From NCBI RefSeq assembly GCF_013260645.1, contig NZ_CP053921.1, positions 1,371,763-1,435,762 on the forward strand: 64,000 nucleotides of DNA, written 5' to 3'. This stretch comes from Erythrobacter mangrovi (lineage in GTDB: Bacteria; Pseudomonadota; Alphaproteobacteria; Sphingomonadales; Sphingomonadaceae). A program made the position numbers and the translations under genes. Under the pieces are notes generated by a model. That model was not told the DNA's origin. It made no database searches and was given only the letters and a program-made list of their open reading frames with translations. This document shows, in pieces, positions 16,561 through 25,893 of the stretch (position 1 is its first letter; every line of letters starts with the position of its first letter).

Positions 16561-18019
16561 GCCCGAATCTTCCGTAAGGGGAGACCAGGCCAAGGCGGCG
16601 CCGGCGACGGCGGAGCCAGTCCTGGCGGCAGTGACCGAGTCTGCCCAACCGCCTGCGCGGCGCAGCCTCGCCGCGCGCATGATGGCGATTGCGGCGATCT
16701 GGATCGGTGTGCTCCTGCTTGGGGGCGGTTTCGCGCTCGACCGCACGCTTACGCGACTGGTCGAGAGCAATTTCGACGACCAGCTCGAATACCTGCTCAA
16801 TGCGATGATCGTCACCGCCGAGATCGGACCGGACGGGGAAGTCTATTTCAATCGTCCGCTGGGTGAGCCGCGCTTTCTCGAACCGAACAGCGGTCTCTAC
16901 TGGCAGATCAGCGCCAAGGGGCAGGAGGATACCCCGTCCTATTCGTTGCTGAACAAGCCTTCGCGCTCGCTATGGGACACGCCGCTCAAGCTGCGCGAAG
17001 ATCACTTCGACACCGAGCCGCATTTCTACGATTCGTATCAGTTCGAGGACGAGCCGCTGCGGATCGTGGAACGGACTGTGATCCTGCCTGATAGCGACAC
17101 CAGGTGGACCTTCGCCGTGGCCTCGGCGCGCGAGGAACTCGACTTCCAGATTAACCGTATCCGTTCGATCCTGGTGTGGAGCTTTGCCCTGCTCGGCCTG
17201 GGTCTCTTCGCCATGGCGATGGCACAGAGCTGGTATGGCCTCTCCCCATTGCGCAGGGTCCGCGCGGCGATCCAGTCGATGCGTTCGACGGGCTCCAATC
17301 GCATTTCAGACCCGCTCCCGCTCGAAGTCGAGCCGTTGGTCGAAGAAATCAACGCGCTGCTCGCGCATACCGAAAAGCAAGCCGAAGAAGCGCGCACGCA
17401 CGCCGGCAATTTGGCGCATGCGCTCAAGACGCCGCTGACCGTGCTCACCAATGCCGCGACCGCACGGGACCCTCAACTGGCCGACCTCGTCTTCCGCGAA
17501 ACCAAGACGATGCAGCGCCATGTGGAGCACCACCTTGCCCGCGCCCGCGCGGTGGGGCGGCGGGCGAGCGGGCACAGCCGCGCGGAAGTCTGGCCAAGCG
17601 CACAGAGCGTCCTGCGTGCGGTGACCCGCATCTACGAGACCACACGCTTCGATCTCGACGGCAACAAGTCGGCGACGGTCAGTGTGGAACGTCAGGACCT
17701 CGACGAAATTCTTGGCAATTTGATCGAGAATGCCGCCAAGTACGGAGGCGGTAGCGTGTTCGTGACGATCGACGCCGAAGCCGATGCGGAGATGTGCGTC
17801 ATTTGGATCGAAGACGACGGGACCGGCATTCCCGAAAGCGAGCGAACCCGCATATTCGACCGCGGTGCTCGGCTTGACACGGGCAAGCCGGGCACGGGAC
17901 TGGGCCTGGCGATCGTGCGCGATGTAGCAGAGATATATGGGGGCTCAGTCGAACTGGGCGAGAGCGAAGACTTGGGGGGACTGCTAGTGAAACTGATCTT
18001 GCCGAGAACCGCGCAATGA
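16511..18019 (+). CDS. Sensor histidine kinase (PhoQ-like)
   Basis: An inner-membrane kinase with a helix near residues 56-78 (MMAIAAIWIGVLLLGGGF), a periplasmic sensor of about 130 residues, a second helix near 217-236, a HAMP-like linker, and the kinase core. Its H-box is LAHALKTPLTVLTNA, N-box GNLIENAAKYGGG, G1 EDDGTGIPESE and G2 GTGLGLAIVRDVAEIYGG. The LAHALKTPL form resembles PhoQ. The GTG at 16511 is the most upstream start and overlaps the regulator by 50 bases; the N-terminal proline/alanine-rich 45 residues may not be translated, and a start slightly downstream is possible. Confidence 0.9.
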   Translation: MDLGTASTTPPTSRAPKPESSVRGDQAKAAPATAEPVLAAVTESAQPPARRSLAARMMAIAAIWIGVLLLGGGFALDRTLTRLVESNFDDQLEYLLNAMIVTAEIGPDGEVYFNRPLGEPRFLEPNSGLYWQISAKGQEDTPSYSLLNKPSRSLWDTPLKLREDHFDTEPHFYDSYQFEDEPLRIVERTVILPDSDTRWTFAVASAREELDFQINRIRSILVWSFALLGLGLFAMAMAQSWYGLSPLRRVRAAIQSMRSTGSNRISDPLPLEVEPLVEEINALLAHTEKQAEEARTHAGNLAHALKTPLTVLTNAATARDPQLADLVFRETKTMQRHVEHHLARARAVGRRASGHSRAEVWPSAQSVLRAVTRIYETTRFDLDGNKSATVSVERQDLDEILGNLIENAAKYGGGSVFVTIDAEADAEMCVIWIEDDGTGIPESERTRIFDRGARLDTGKPGTGLGLAIVRDVAEIYGGSVELGESEDLGGLLVKLILPRTAQ

Positions 18020-18663
18020 GTGCGCTGCGCAAGCTGGCGCTGCTGTCGGGATCGATCCTGCTGGCGGGGTGCAACATGGTCGTGTCGGACGAGCCGTGGC
18101 TGACGCGTGGGCCTGACACGCCGGTTATGAAGCCAGGCATTTGGGTCAGTGAGGGCAAGCCTGATTGCGAGTACGATCTCGCCACTCCGGTCGAAAGCTG
18201 GCCCGAATGCGCCGACCCCGCGATCATTCGGGCAGACGGTGCGTTTCTCACCCTGAACAAGGAAACCGCCAAATGGCGGGTGAATGAAGTCATTCTTGGC
18301 ACCGATGATCCGATTGTCGCCCAGGTGGCATTGCCCGAGCAAATAACGACAACCGAAGCCGACGCCCCGAAGTATATCTACCTCGCGATGCGCCCCACCG
18401 GGCAAAATGCTGGAGGAGAGATCACCGCGATCGAGACCTGGATGATGCAATGTGGCCCGATCGACAGGGTCAAGGTCAACTCGGGCGACCAAAATGCGAT
18501 GGTGACGAAAGAACCCTTCGACGGGCTTACTGTCGTAGGTAGCAATTGCCACGCTGACAGCATAGCGGCACTGACCAACGCGGCCTCGCAGAGCGAAGCA
18601 CTCGCGGACAGCAAGGGCGCGGCGCGTTGGGTAAAGGAAGCTGGTGCCGTAGAGGTCGAGTAG
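18016..18663 (+). CDS. Hypothetical lipoprotein downstream of the two-component system
   Basis: A 215-residue protein with a lipoprotein signal peptide: lipobox LAGC with the lipidated cysteine at residue 19. The mature domain contains three further cysteines (GKPDCEYD, WPECADP, MQCGP) and one near the end (SNCHADS), suggesting two disulfides. It overlaps the kinase stop by four bases (ATGA), so it is translationally coupled and probably belongs to the same signalling operon. I do not recognise the family; an output or sensor accessory role is an inference from context. Confidence 0.8.
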   Translation: MSALRKLALLSGSILLAGCNMVVSDEPWLTRGPDTPVMKPGIWVSEGKPDCEYDLATPVESWPECADPAIIRADGAFLTLNKETAKWRVNEVILGTDDPIVAQVALPEQITTTEADAPKYIYLAMRPTGQNAGGEITAIETWMMQCGPIDRVKVNSGDQNAMVTKEPFDGLTVVGSNCHADSIAALTNAASQSEALADSKGAARWVKEAGAVEVE

Positions 18664-18670
18664 GGCGGGC

Positions 18671-18973
18671 TTAGCCCGCCGCCGTCTTTTCGTGGTGGCG
18701 GATGACCTCGTCGATGATGAAGCGGAGGAACTTCTCGCTGAACTCGGGGTCGAGTTCGGCTTCTTCCGCGAGCTGCCGCAAACGGGCGATCTGCGCCTGT
18801 TCGCGCCCCGGGTCGGCAGCGGGAAGGGCAGTCTTGGCTTTGTGCTCGCCCACCGCCTGCGTGATGCGGAATCTCTCCGCCAGGATGTGGATCAGCGCGG
18901 CATCGATGTTGTCGATGCTCTTGCGGTAGGCGGCCAGCACCGGATCGGGCGAGGGTTGCGCGGATTGCGTCAT
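18671..18973 (-). CDS. Chorismate mutase (AroQ class)
   Basis: This 100-residue all-helical protein matches the AroQ fold: the N-terminal helix YRKSIDNIDAALIHILAERFRI with the active-site arginines, the lysine in VGEHKAK, and a C-terminal helix FSEKFLRFIIDEVIRHHE. It rearranges chorismate to prephenate for phenylalanine and tyrosine synthesis. I used the ATG at 18973 because the upstream extension is noncoding-like and overlaps the divergent prenyl synthase. It converges on the lipoprotein gene. Confidence 0.92.
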   Translation of the reverse strand: MTQSAQPSPDPVLAAYRKSIDNIDAALIHILAERFRITQAVGEHKAKTALPAADPGREQAQIARLRQLAEEAELDPEFSEKFLRFIIDEVIRHHEKTAAG

Positions 18974-19040
18974 CGCTTGCCAGATTAGCGGCAATTGCGC
19001 CCTTGCCAAGAAAGCATCTCCAGCGCATGGCCAAGCCGAA

Positions 19041-20057
19041 ATGACAGCTACCGTAGTACCCCTGCCGCGCAAGGAACCCGAGGGCTCGATCGAGCCGATG
19101 CTGGCGCTCACTGCGCCCGGCATGAACCAGGTCAACCAGGTGATCCTCGATCGGATGCAGAGCGAAGTGCCGCTTATTCCGGCGCTTGCAGGACATCTGA
19201 TTTCAGGCGGCGGCAAGCGCTTGCGGCCCATGCTGACGCTCGCCGGTGCGGAAGTCGTGGGGTACAACGGCGCGCGCCATCACAAGCTCGCCGCAGCAGT
19301 CGAGTTCATCCATACCGCCACATTGCTGCACGACGACGTCGTCGATGGCAGCGACTTGCGGCGCGGCAAGGCAGCGGCCAACATCATTTTCGGCAATCCG
19401 GCGACGGTGCTGGTGGGTGACTTCTTGTTCAGCCGCGCCTTCGAGCTGATGGTTGAGGACGGCAGCCTCAAGGTTCTCAAAATCCTCTCCGGCGCCAGCG
19501 CGATCATTGCCGAAGGCGAGGTCGATCAGCTCACCGCGCAACGCAAGATCGACACCAGCGAAGAGCGCTATCTTCACATCATTCGCGCCAAGACCGCGGC
19601 GCTGTTCGCCGCAGCCAGCCGCATCGCTGCGGTCGTTGCCGAGTGCGACGATGCACAGGAACGCGCGCTCGATGAGTATGGCCGCAATCTCGGCGTCGCT
19701 TTCCAGCTGGTCGACGACGCGCTCGACTATGACTCGAACGCGGCCGCGATGGGCAAGGATCGCGGCGACGACTTCCGCGAAGGCAAGATGACGCTCCCGG
19801 TTATCCTGGCCTATGCGCGCGGCAACGAGGAAGAACGCGAATTCTGGAAGTCCGCGATCGGCGGCTACCGGACGAGCGACGATGACCTCGAACACGCGAT
19901 CATGCTGATCGACCGCCACAATGCGGTGGACGATACACGCGCTCGTGCGCGGCACTTTGCCCAGCGCGCGATCGATGCCCTGTCGATCTTTCCCGACGGA
20001 AAGGCGCGTCAGGCGATGACCCAGGCGGCACTCTTCGCCGTCGCTCGCGGCTACTGA
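19041..20057 (+). CDS. Polyprenyl diphosphate synthase (ubiquinone side chain)
   Basis: A 338-residue trans-prenyltransferase with the first aspartate-rich motif in LLHDDVVDGSDLRRGK, the second in QLVDDALDYDS, and the GGKRLRPML isopentenyl-binding tract. It condenses isopentenyl diphosphate on an allylic starter to make the long chain of ubiquinone, probably C50 in this group, though chain length cannot be read from sequence. Divergent from chorismate mutase, so the aromatic and isoprenoid precursor genes for quinone synthesis sit back to back. Confidence 0.93.
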   Translation: MTATVVPLPRKEPEGSIEPMLALTAPGMNQVNQVILDRMQSEVPLIPALAGHLISGGGKRLRPMLTLAGAEVVGYNGARHHKLAAAVEFIHTATLLHDDVVDGSDLRRGKAAANIIFGNPATVLVGDFLFSRAFELMVEDGSLKVLKILSGASAIIAEGEVDQLTAQRKIDTSEERYLHIIRAKTAALFAAASRIAAVVAECDDAQERALDEYGRNLGVAFQLVDDALDYDSNAAAMGKDRGDDFREGKMTLPVILAYARGNEEEREFWKSAIGGYRTSDDDLEHAIMLIDRHNAVDDTRARARHFAQRAIDALSIFPDGKARQAMTQAALFAVARGY

Positions 20058-20105
20058 ACCCCATCAGCCGTTCCCGGTCGAATTCGGACAAGGAGACCCG
20101 TTACC

Positions 20106-21122
20106 ATGCAAACCAAGCGTCTTGGCACATCGGCCATCGTTGTTTCGGATATCTGCATGGGCACTATGACCTTCGGCAGCCAGACCGACGACGCTGAAGC
20201 GCTCAGGATCCTTGACCAGAGCTTCGATGCTGGGATCAATTTCTACGACACGGCCGAAGGCTATCCCGTGCCGCCCGACCGCAAGTGGGTTGGCCGGACT
20301 GAGGAGATCGTCGGCAAATGGCTTAAGACAAAGCCGCGCGACGCGATCATCCTGGCTACCAAGGTATCGGGCCCCAGCCATGTCTGGTTCCGCAGCCCCA
20401 AGCGCGAAGGGATGACGGCGCTTGACCGGCGCAACATCATGGTCGCTGTCGAAGACAGTCTCAAGAAGCTGGGGACCGACTACATTGACCTCTATCAGAC
20501 CCACTGGCCCGATCACGACACGCCTTATGACGAGACTATGGGAGTTCTCGACGAGCTGGTCCGCGCAGGTAAGGTGCGGATCGTCGGTTGCTCGAATGAA
20601 ACAAGCTGGGGGTTGATGAAGTCGATCGCTACGGCAGAGCGGTTGGGGACGGTGCGCTACCAGACCATCCAGAACAATTTCAGCCTCAACAATCGCCGTT
20701 TCGAGGACGAGCTGGCGCAGGTCTGCCGCAAGGAAGGCGTCAGCCTGATCCCCTATTCGCCGATCGGTGGTGGGGTCTTGTCGGGCAAGTATGCCGATGG
20801 CGCCCGTCCAGAAGGCGCACGCTTCTCGCGCTATCTCGAGATTGGCGGACGGCAGGCGGCGATGGCGCGGCGTTTCGTCAATGAAAAGTCGCTGGCCTCG
20901 ACCGCGCGATTTGCGGAACTTGCCGCCGAACTGGGGATGAGCCCCGTGACGATGGCGGTGATCTGGTCGAAGCAGCACGATTTCGTCGCCTCGACCATTG
21001 TCGGGGCCAGCCGTGAGGAACAGCTGCCCGAGATCCTTGCGGCGGCCGACCAGGTGTTGAGCGACGAAACCTTGAAGGCGATCGACGCAATCTCGCGCGA
21101 AATCATGTATCCGATGGGTTGA
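20106..21122 (+). CDS. Aldo/keto reductase
   Basis: This 338-residue NADPH-dependent oxidoreductase has a TIM-barrel sequence with the catalytic tetrad in order: Asp and Tyr in INFYDTAEGY, Lys in ILATKVSG, His in LYQTHWPDHD. The C-terminal SIIVGA-like cofactor-binding segment appears as ASTIVGASREEQL. It resembles the Tas/YajO-type subgroup. Physiological substrate unknown; likely reduction of reactive aldehydes or ketones. A ribosome site AAGGAGA lies upstream. Confidence 0.92.
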   Translation: MQTKRLGTSAIVVSDICMGTMTFGSQTDDAEALRILDQSFDAGINFYDTAEGYPVPPDRKWVGRTEEIVGKWLKTKPRDAIILATKVSGPSHVWFRSPKREGMTALDRRNIMVAVEDSLKKLGTDYIDLYQTHWPDHDTPYDETMGVLDELVRAGKVRIVGCSNETSWGLMKSIATAERLGTVRYQTIQNNFSLNNRRFEDELAQVCRKEGVSLIPYSPIGGGVLSGKYADGARPEGARFSRYLEIGGRQAAMARRFVNEKSLASTARFAELAAELGMSPVTMAVIWSKQHDFVASTIVGASREEQLPEILAAADQVLSDETLKAIDAISREIMYPMG

Positions 21123-21153
21123 TGCGCGCCGCCTTCGTCCGCATCACGCTTGC

Positions 21154-23577
21154 GTGACCCGGCTGCCGATCCATTCCGTGCTTCCCGACCTGCTCGCCGC
21201 ATTGCGCGAGCGGAGCGGTGCGGTGCTGGTTGCGCCTCCAGGTGCGGGCAAGACCACGGCTGTCGCACCGGCTCTGCTCGACGAACCATGGTGCACGGGC
21301 ACGATCATCCTGACTTCGCCACGCCGTGTCGCCGCCCGAGCTGCTGCCGAGCGTATGGCCGAGATGCTCGGCGAGAAACCGGGGGAAACGGTAGGGTATC
21401 TTACGCGCCTCGACAGCAAGCGGTCGGCCAGGACGCGAATTCTCGTCGTTACCGAGGCGATTTTCGTGAACACGATCCTTGCCGATGCAGAACTGGCGGG
21501 CATTTCCGCGGTCCTGTTCGACGAGGCGCACGAACGACATCTCGATAGCGACCTTGGCCTTGCCCTCGCGCTAGAGACGCGTACCGTGTTGCGTGAAGAC
21601 CTGCGCGTGCTGGTCATGTCGGCGACCATCGATGGACAACGCTTCGCGCGACTCCTCGACCCGGAGTGCCCGACGATCGAGAGCGAGGGGCGGGCCTATC
21701 CCTTGAGGATCGAGTGGCTTGGGTCTTCGCCGCAGGTCTCAATAGAGGAAGCAATGACCGCGGCTGTTGCCCGCGCTTGGCGCGAAGGGCAGGGTGATAT
21801 CCTCGCCTTCTTGCCCGGCGTGCGTGAGATAGAGCGGACGCGTGAACGGCTTGAGGGCCGATTGCCGGAGGCGCTGGTGTTGCCGCTTCACGGGCAGGTC
21901 GAGCCCGCAGGCCAGCGCGCTGCGATCCGGCGCGACCCGGAAGGTCGCAGGCGAGTGGTGCTGGCAACCGCGATTGCCGAGACCTCGCTCACGCTCGACG
22001 GTGTTTCGGTGGTGGTCGACAGTGGCTTGTCACGCCATGCGGAGTTCGATCGAGCTGCGGGTACAACTCACCTCGTCACACATCGTGCCAGCCAGGCAGC
22101 CGCGGCGCAGCGCGCCGGTCGTGCCGCGCGGCAGGGCCCAGGCGTGGCCTACCGCCTCTGGGAGGAGGCAGGGCACGCCGGGCGGGCACCATACGATCTG
22201 CCAGAGATGCTGACCGCGGACCTCGCACCCCTGGTGCTTGGTCTGGCCCGGTGGGGCACCACCGATCCGGCAAGCCTGCAATGGCTTGATCCCCCGCCGG
22301 AAGCCTCTGTCTCGGCAGCGCGGAGGACGCTTCAAGCACTGGGGGCACTCGATGATCAGGGACGCATCACGCCGCGCGGAGAGCAGCTCGCGCATTTACC
22401 GCTCGATCCCCAGGGGGCTGCCACGGTGCTGTTCGGGGCCGAGCATGGCGTGGCAGAGAATGCCGCGCAGCTCGCGTTGCTCTTGCAGGAACGTGGGCTG
22501 GGCGGAAGTGGAGACGATCTTGAACAGCGCCTCTCGCGCTGGAATGCCGACCGGGGTGCGCGCGCAGATGCGAGCCGCAGGCTGGCGGCGCGCTGGGCCC
22601 GCAGCGCCGAGCAACTGGTATCGAGAACTGGCGAGAGGAACCCTTCACTGGGCATCCTCCTGGCCGCGGGGAGGCCCGAATTCATCGCCAAGCGACGCGA
22701 CGCGCATGGCGAGAACTGGATTGCCGCCGGGGGCAGGGGATTCATCCTCGACCCTACATCTCCGCTGGCCCGGTCCGAATTTATCGTGATCGGCGACGCG
22801 CAGGGCCAAGCGAAGGGCGCGCGGATCACCGCGGCGATCGCTCTCGATGAAGCAGAGCTCGAACGTTGGCTGCCGGAAAGGATTGAACGCCACAAGAGAC
22901 TGGACTGGACGGGTGATCGAGTGGAGGCGTCGCTCGAACGCCGGCTTGGGGCGATCAACTTGGCGAGTGGCTCCGACCCTGCGCCCGATCCGCAGGCGAT
23001 TGTGGATATCCTTGTGGAAAAAGCACTGGAAAACCCGGCAAAACTTCTTCCGAGGGATCTTCTGGCGCGTGCCCGATATGCCGGGATCTCGGCTCTTTCG
23101 CCCGACAAACTGGCCGAGAATGCGGCGCTCTGGCTCGTGCCTTTGCTCGCCGGTCGGCGCGACCTTGATCTGCCGCGGTCGCGCCTGGTCGACGCTTTGC
23201 TCTCCCAACTCGATTGGGACGCACGTCAGCGGCTGGACCGGTTCGCGCCTCGCGAGTTCGTTTCGCCTGCCGGAACCAGCCATGCGATTGACTATACGGG
23301 TGAAGACGCTCCCAGCGTCGAAGTTCGCGTACAGGCACTATTCGGGTTGGAGCAGCATCCGATGGTCGGGGACACGCCACTTCTGCTCAAGCTCACCAGC
23401 CCTGCAGGGCGTCCAATCCAAGCCACGCGCGACCTTCCCGGCTTCTGGCGCGGCAGTTGGGCGGATGTGCGTAAGGACATGAAGGGAAGGTACCCCAAGC
23501 ACCGCTGGCCCGAAGAACCCTGGGCGGAAAAGCCCAGCCTGAAGACCAAGAACGCCTTTTCTCGTTCGGAAGGTTGA
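21154..23577 (+). CDS. hrpB: ATP-dependent helicase HrpB
   Basis: An 807-residue DEAH-box helicase. Motif I is PPGAGKTTAVAP, motif II LFDEAHERHLD, motif III SATIDGQRF, motif V ATAIAETSLTLDGVSVVVDSGLSR and motif VI QRAGRAARQGPG. A HA2-like domain and the HrpB-specific C-terminal region follow. HrpB is a common proteobacterial RNA-helicase-type protein of uncertain physiological role. GTG start at 21154 with no strong ribosome site; the protein is full length by comparison with the family. Confidence 0.93.
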   Translation: MTRLPIHSVLPDLLAALRERSGAVLVAPPGAGKTTAVAPALLDEPWCTGTIILTSPRRVAARAAAERMAEMLGEKPGETVGYLTRLDSKRSARTRILVVTEAIFVNTILADAELAGISAVLFDEAHERHLDSDLGLALALETRTVLREDLRVLVMSATIDGQRFARLLDPECPTIESEGRAYPLRIEWLGSSPQVSIEEAMTAAVARAWREGQGDILAFLPGVREIERTRERLEGRLPEALVLPLHGQVEPAGQRAAIRRDPEGRRRVVLATAIAETSLTLDGVSVVVDSGLSRHAEFDRAAGTTHLVTHRASQAAAAQRAGRAARQGPGVAYRLWEEAGHAGRAPYDLPEMLTADLAPLVLGLARWGTTDPASLQWLDPPPEASVSAARRTLQALGALDDQGRITPRGEQLAHLPLDPQGAATVLFGAEHGVAENAAQLALLLQERGLGGSGDDLEQRLSRWNADRGARADASRRLAARWARSAEQLVSRTGERNPSLGILLAAGRPEFIAKRRDAHGENWIAAGGRGFILDPTSPLARSEFIVIGDAQGQAKGARITAAIALDEAELERWLPERIERHKRLDWTGDRVEASLERRLGAINLASGSDPAPDPQAIVDILVEKALENPAKLLPRDLLARARYAGISALSPDKLAENAALWLVPLLAGRRDLDLPRSRLVDALLSQLDWDARQRLDRFAPREFVSPAGTSHAIDYTGEDAPSVEVRVQALFGLEQHPMVGDTPLLLKLTSPAGRPIQATRDLPGFWRGSWADVRKDMKGRYPKHRWPEEPWAEKPSLKTKNAFSRSEG

Positions 23578-23595
23578 ATTAGAGGCACATCCACT

Positions 23596-23874
23596 ATGGC
23601 AGCACGAATCTATCAGCGACCGAAGAACGCCATGCAGTCGGGCAAGGCTCGCACCGATGAGTGGGTACTCGAGTTTGAGCAATCCGAAGCCCGTCGCGCG
23701 GACCCGCTGATGGGCTGGACAGGCAGTGGCGACACGCAGGCTCAGGTCCAATTGACCTTCGCGAGCAAGGATGAAGCCAAGGCCTATGCCGAGAAATACG
23801 GCATCGTCGCACGCGTCCACGCGACGCCCAGCAAGACGCTCAAACTGCAGGCCTACGCCGACAATTTTCGGTAA
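23596..23874 (+). CDS. Complex I accessory subunit, NDUFS4/ETC_C1 family
   Basis: A 92-residue protein matching the NADH:ubiquinone oxidoreductase 18-kDa (NDUFS4) family: ARIYQRPKNAMQSGKART near the N-terminus, W(V)LEFE, DPLMGWTGSGDT and the FASKDEAKAYAEKYG helix. In alphaproteobacteria and mitochondria this supernumerary subunit stabilises the peripheral arm of respiratory complex I. It is usually encoded away from the nuo operon, as here. Confidence 0.93.
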   Translation: MAARIYQRPKNAMQSGKARTDEWVLEFEQSEARRADPLMGWTGSGDTQAQVQLTFASKDEAKAYAEKYGIVARVHATPSKTLKLQAYADNFR

Positions 23875-23910
23875 TTGATTTTTCCTGTTCCGGTCGCCAT
23901 ATGCGCGGCC

Positions 23911-23999
23911 GGGAGTCGGTCGGACGTTTGCGTTCGCTCACCGGGTCAGGTCCGGAAGGAAGCAGCCCAGGTGGATTGCGGCGGGTCGACCGGCTCCTT
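23911..23999 (+). ncRNA. ffs: Signal recognition particle RNA (4.5S type)
   Basis: The conserved domain IV core GGTCAGGTCCGGAAGGAAGCAGCC is present (23944-23967), with the GGAA tetraloop and symmetric and asymmetric loops that bind Ffh. The long hairpin closes by pairing GGAGTCGGTCG (23912-23922) with CGACCGGCTCC (23987-23997), followed by a T-rich stretch likely to terminate transcription. The ends are estimates from pairing. It precedes dnaX, a frequent alphaproteobacterial arrangement. Confidence 0.95.
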
Positions 24000-24066
24000 T
24001 TGCTTTCACCCACAATTCGACGAAGCGCGGCATGACTTTTGCGGCGCCAGTGCCTACCTACCGGTC

Positions 24067-25893
24067 ATGGGTGATTCACCGGACAATCCCGAAGGCCTCC
24101 CCTGGGAAACCGAGGTCGAGAAGGTCGACGCGCCGACCGCTGCCGAGCTTGAGGCAGCGGGGCAGGAATCCATGTTTGGTAACCCGGCGCCGGAGCCAAC
24201 ACCCTCCCATCCACCGGTTCCCGAAGCTCCTGCCGTTGAGGCGCCTAAGCCGGCACCGTCTGCTGGTACGCAGCCCTATCGCGTGCTTGCACGGAAATAT
24301 CGCCCGCAGACCTTTGCCGAGCTGATCGGGCAGGATGCCATGGTCCGCACTTTGGCCAATGCCATCGCGCGCGACCGACTGGCGCACGCCTTCCTGATGA
24401 CCGGCGTGCGCGGGGTGGGCAAGACCTCGACTGCGCGGTTGATCGCAAAGGCGCTCAATTGCGTCGGGCCGGACGGGCAGGGCGGGCCGACGATCAGCCC
24501 ATGCGGCGAGTGCGAGCCTTGCCGGGCGATCGCCGAGGGCCGCCACATCGATGTGATCGAGATGGACGCCGCATCGCACACGGGTGTCGACGACGTTCGC
24601 GAGATCATTGAAGCAGTACGCTACGCCGCTGTCAGTGCGCGTTACAAGATCTACATCATCGACGAAGTCCACATGTTGTCTCGCAATGCATTCAATGCTT
24701 TGCTCAAGACACTTGAGGAGCCGCCCGCGCATGTGAAATTCCTCTTCGCCACGACCGAAGTCGACAAGCTGCCGGTCACCGTACTCAGCCGCACGCAGCG
24801 TTTCGACCTGCGTCGCATCCCCGTGGAAATGCTCCAGGCCCACTTCGCCGAGATTTGCCACAAGGAGGGTGTGGAGGCCGAGGATGAGGCCTTGCATATC
24901 GTCGCGAGCGCGGCGGAAGGGTCGGTTCGCGACGGCCTGTCGATTCTCGACCAGGCGATCGCGCACGCCGACCTCGACACTGAAGGTCGTGTGACGGCTG
25001 CACGCGTTCGGGACATGCTGGGTCTCGCCGACAAGTCGGCTCAGCGTCGCCTGCTTGGCTACGTGCTGGCGGGTGATGGCAAGGCCTTGCTGGCTGCGGT
25101 CGACGAACAGTATGCCTTGGGTGTCGAACCACTGGCTTTGATGCGCGCGCAGATGGACCTCGTTCACCGGATCGCGCTTGTGCAGGTATCCGGAGGCGAA
25201 GTGGATGCGCCGACCGCTGAGGAGCGGAGCGCGCTGGCCGAATGGGGTGAGCGCCTTGAAGTCGGGCAGGTGCATCGCCTGTGGCAATTGCTGCTCAAAG
25301 GGCATGAAGAAGTGCGGCTCGCGCCCGATCCGCTGGTATCGCTGCGCATGGCTCTCTTACGCGTGCTGCACGCCGGGCAGATGCCCGATCCCGGCCGGCT
25401 GGCCAGGCAGCTCGAAACCATGGCTGAGCGCGCGCCTGCTGCGTCGGACCAATCCGCTCGATCGCCGCAAGGCGGCGAGGCCCCTTCGGCACAGACCGGA
25501 CCCGACTGGCGGGCTCTGGTGGAAGCGATCGATGCCAGGGGGATGATGCAAGAGGCCAGCGTCATGCGCCTGCAGGTACGCGTGGTTGAGCTGGACGATG
25601 GCCTGCTACGCTATGGCCGCGACCCAAAGTTCACAGAAGACATCGCACCAGTTATCAAGGACACGCTCTACCGGCATACTCAGAGCCGTTGGACAGTCGA
25701 GGAACTGCCCGGCGGGGTTGGCGCGCCATCGCTGGTGGAACAGGAGCAAGCCGCGCGGGACGCCGCTTCGGCGGCGATTCGTGCACATCCCCTGGTGAAG
25801 GCGGCCTTTGAGGCATTCCCGGATGCCGAACTTGTCGAGGACGGCGGCGCTACCCCCACGCGCCGCGAAATCCCATGGAGTAGAAACGCATGA
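24067..25893 (+). CDS. dnaX: DNA polymerase III subunits gamma/tau
   Basis: The clamp-loader ATPase. From ATG 24067 it is 608 residues: an acidic, proline-rich N-terminal extension of about 75 residues before YRVLARKYRPQTFAELIGQ, then Walker A GVRGVGKTSTAR, the zinc-binding cysteine set (LNC, CGECEPC), Walker B IIDEVHML and the SRC-type sensor VTVLSRTQRFDLRRI. A C-terminal tau-like region follows. A longer frame begins at 23875 but runs through the SRP RNA, so it is rejected. The stop overlaps ybaB as ATGA. Confidence 0.96.
   Translation: MGDSPDNPEGLPWETEVEKVDAPTAAELEAAGQESMFGNPAPEPTPSHPPVPEAPAVEAPKPAPSAGTQPYRVLARKYRPQTFAELIGQDAMVRTLANAIARDRLAHAFLMTGVRGVGKTSTARLIAKALNCVGPDGQGGPTISPCGECEPCRAIAEGRHIDVIEMDAASHTGVDDVREIIEAVRYAAVSARYKIYIIDEVHMLSRNAFNALLKTLEEPPAHVKFLFATTEVDKLPVTVLSRTQRFDLRRIPVEMLQAHFAEICHKEGVEAEDEALHIVASAAEGSVRDGLSILDQAIAHADLDTEGRVTAARVRDMLGLADKSAQRRLLGYVLAGDGKALLAAVDEQYALGVEPLALMRAQMDLVHRIALVQVSGGEVDAPTAEERSALAEWGERLEVGQVHRLWQLLLKGHEEVRLAPDPLVSLRMALLRVLHAGQMPDPGRLARQLETMAERAPAASDQSARSPQGGEAPSAQTGPDWRALVEAIDARGMMQEASVMRLQVRVVELDDGLLRYGRDPKFTEDIAPVIKDTLYRHTQSRWTVEELPGGVGAPSLVEQEQAARDAASAAIRAHPLVKAAFEAFPDAELVEDGGATPTRREIPWSRNA

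Noticed and set aside
23875..24066. N-terminal extension of dnaX
   Set aside because: It would translate straight through the SRP RNA gene; the ATG at 24067 is sufficient.
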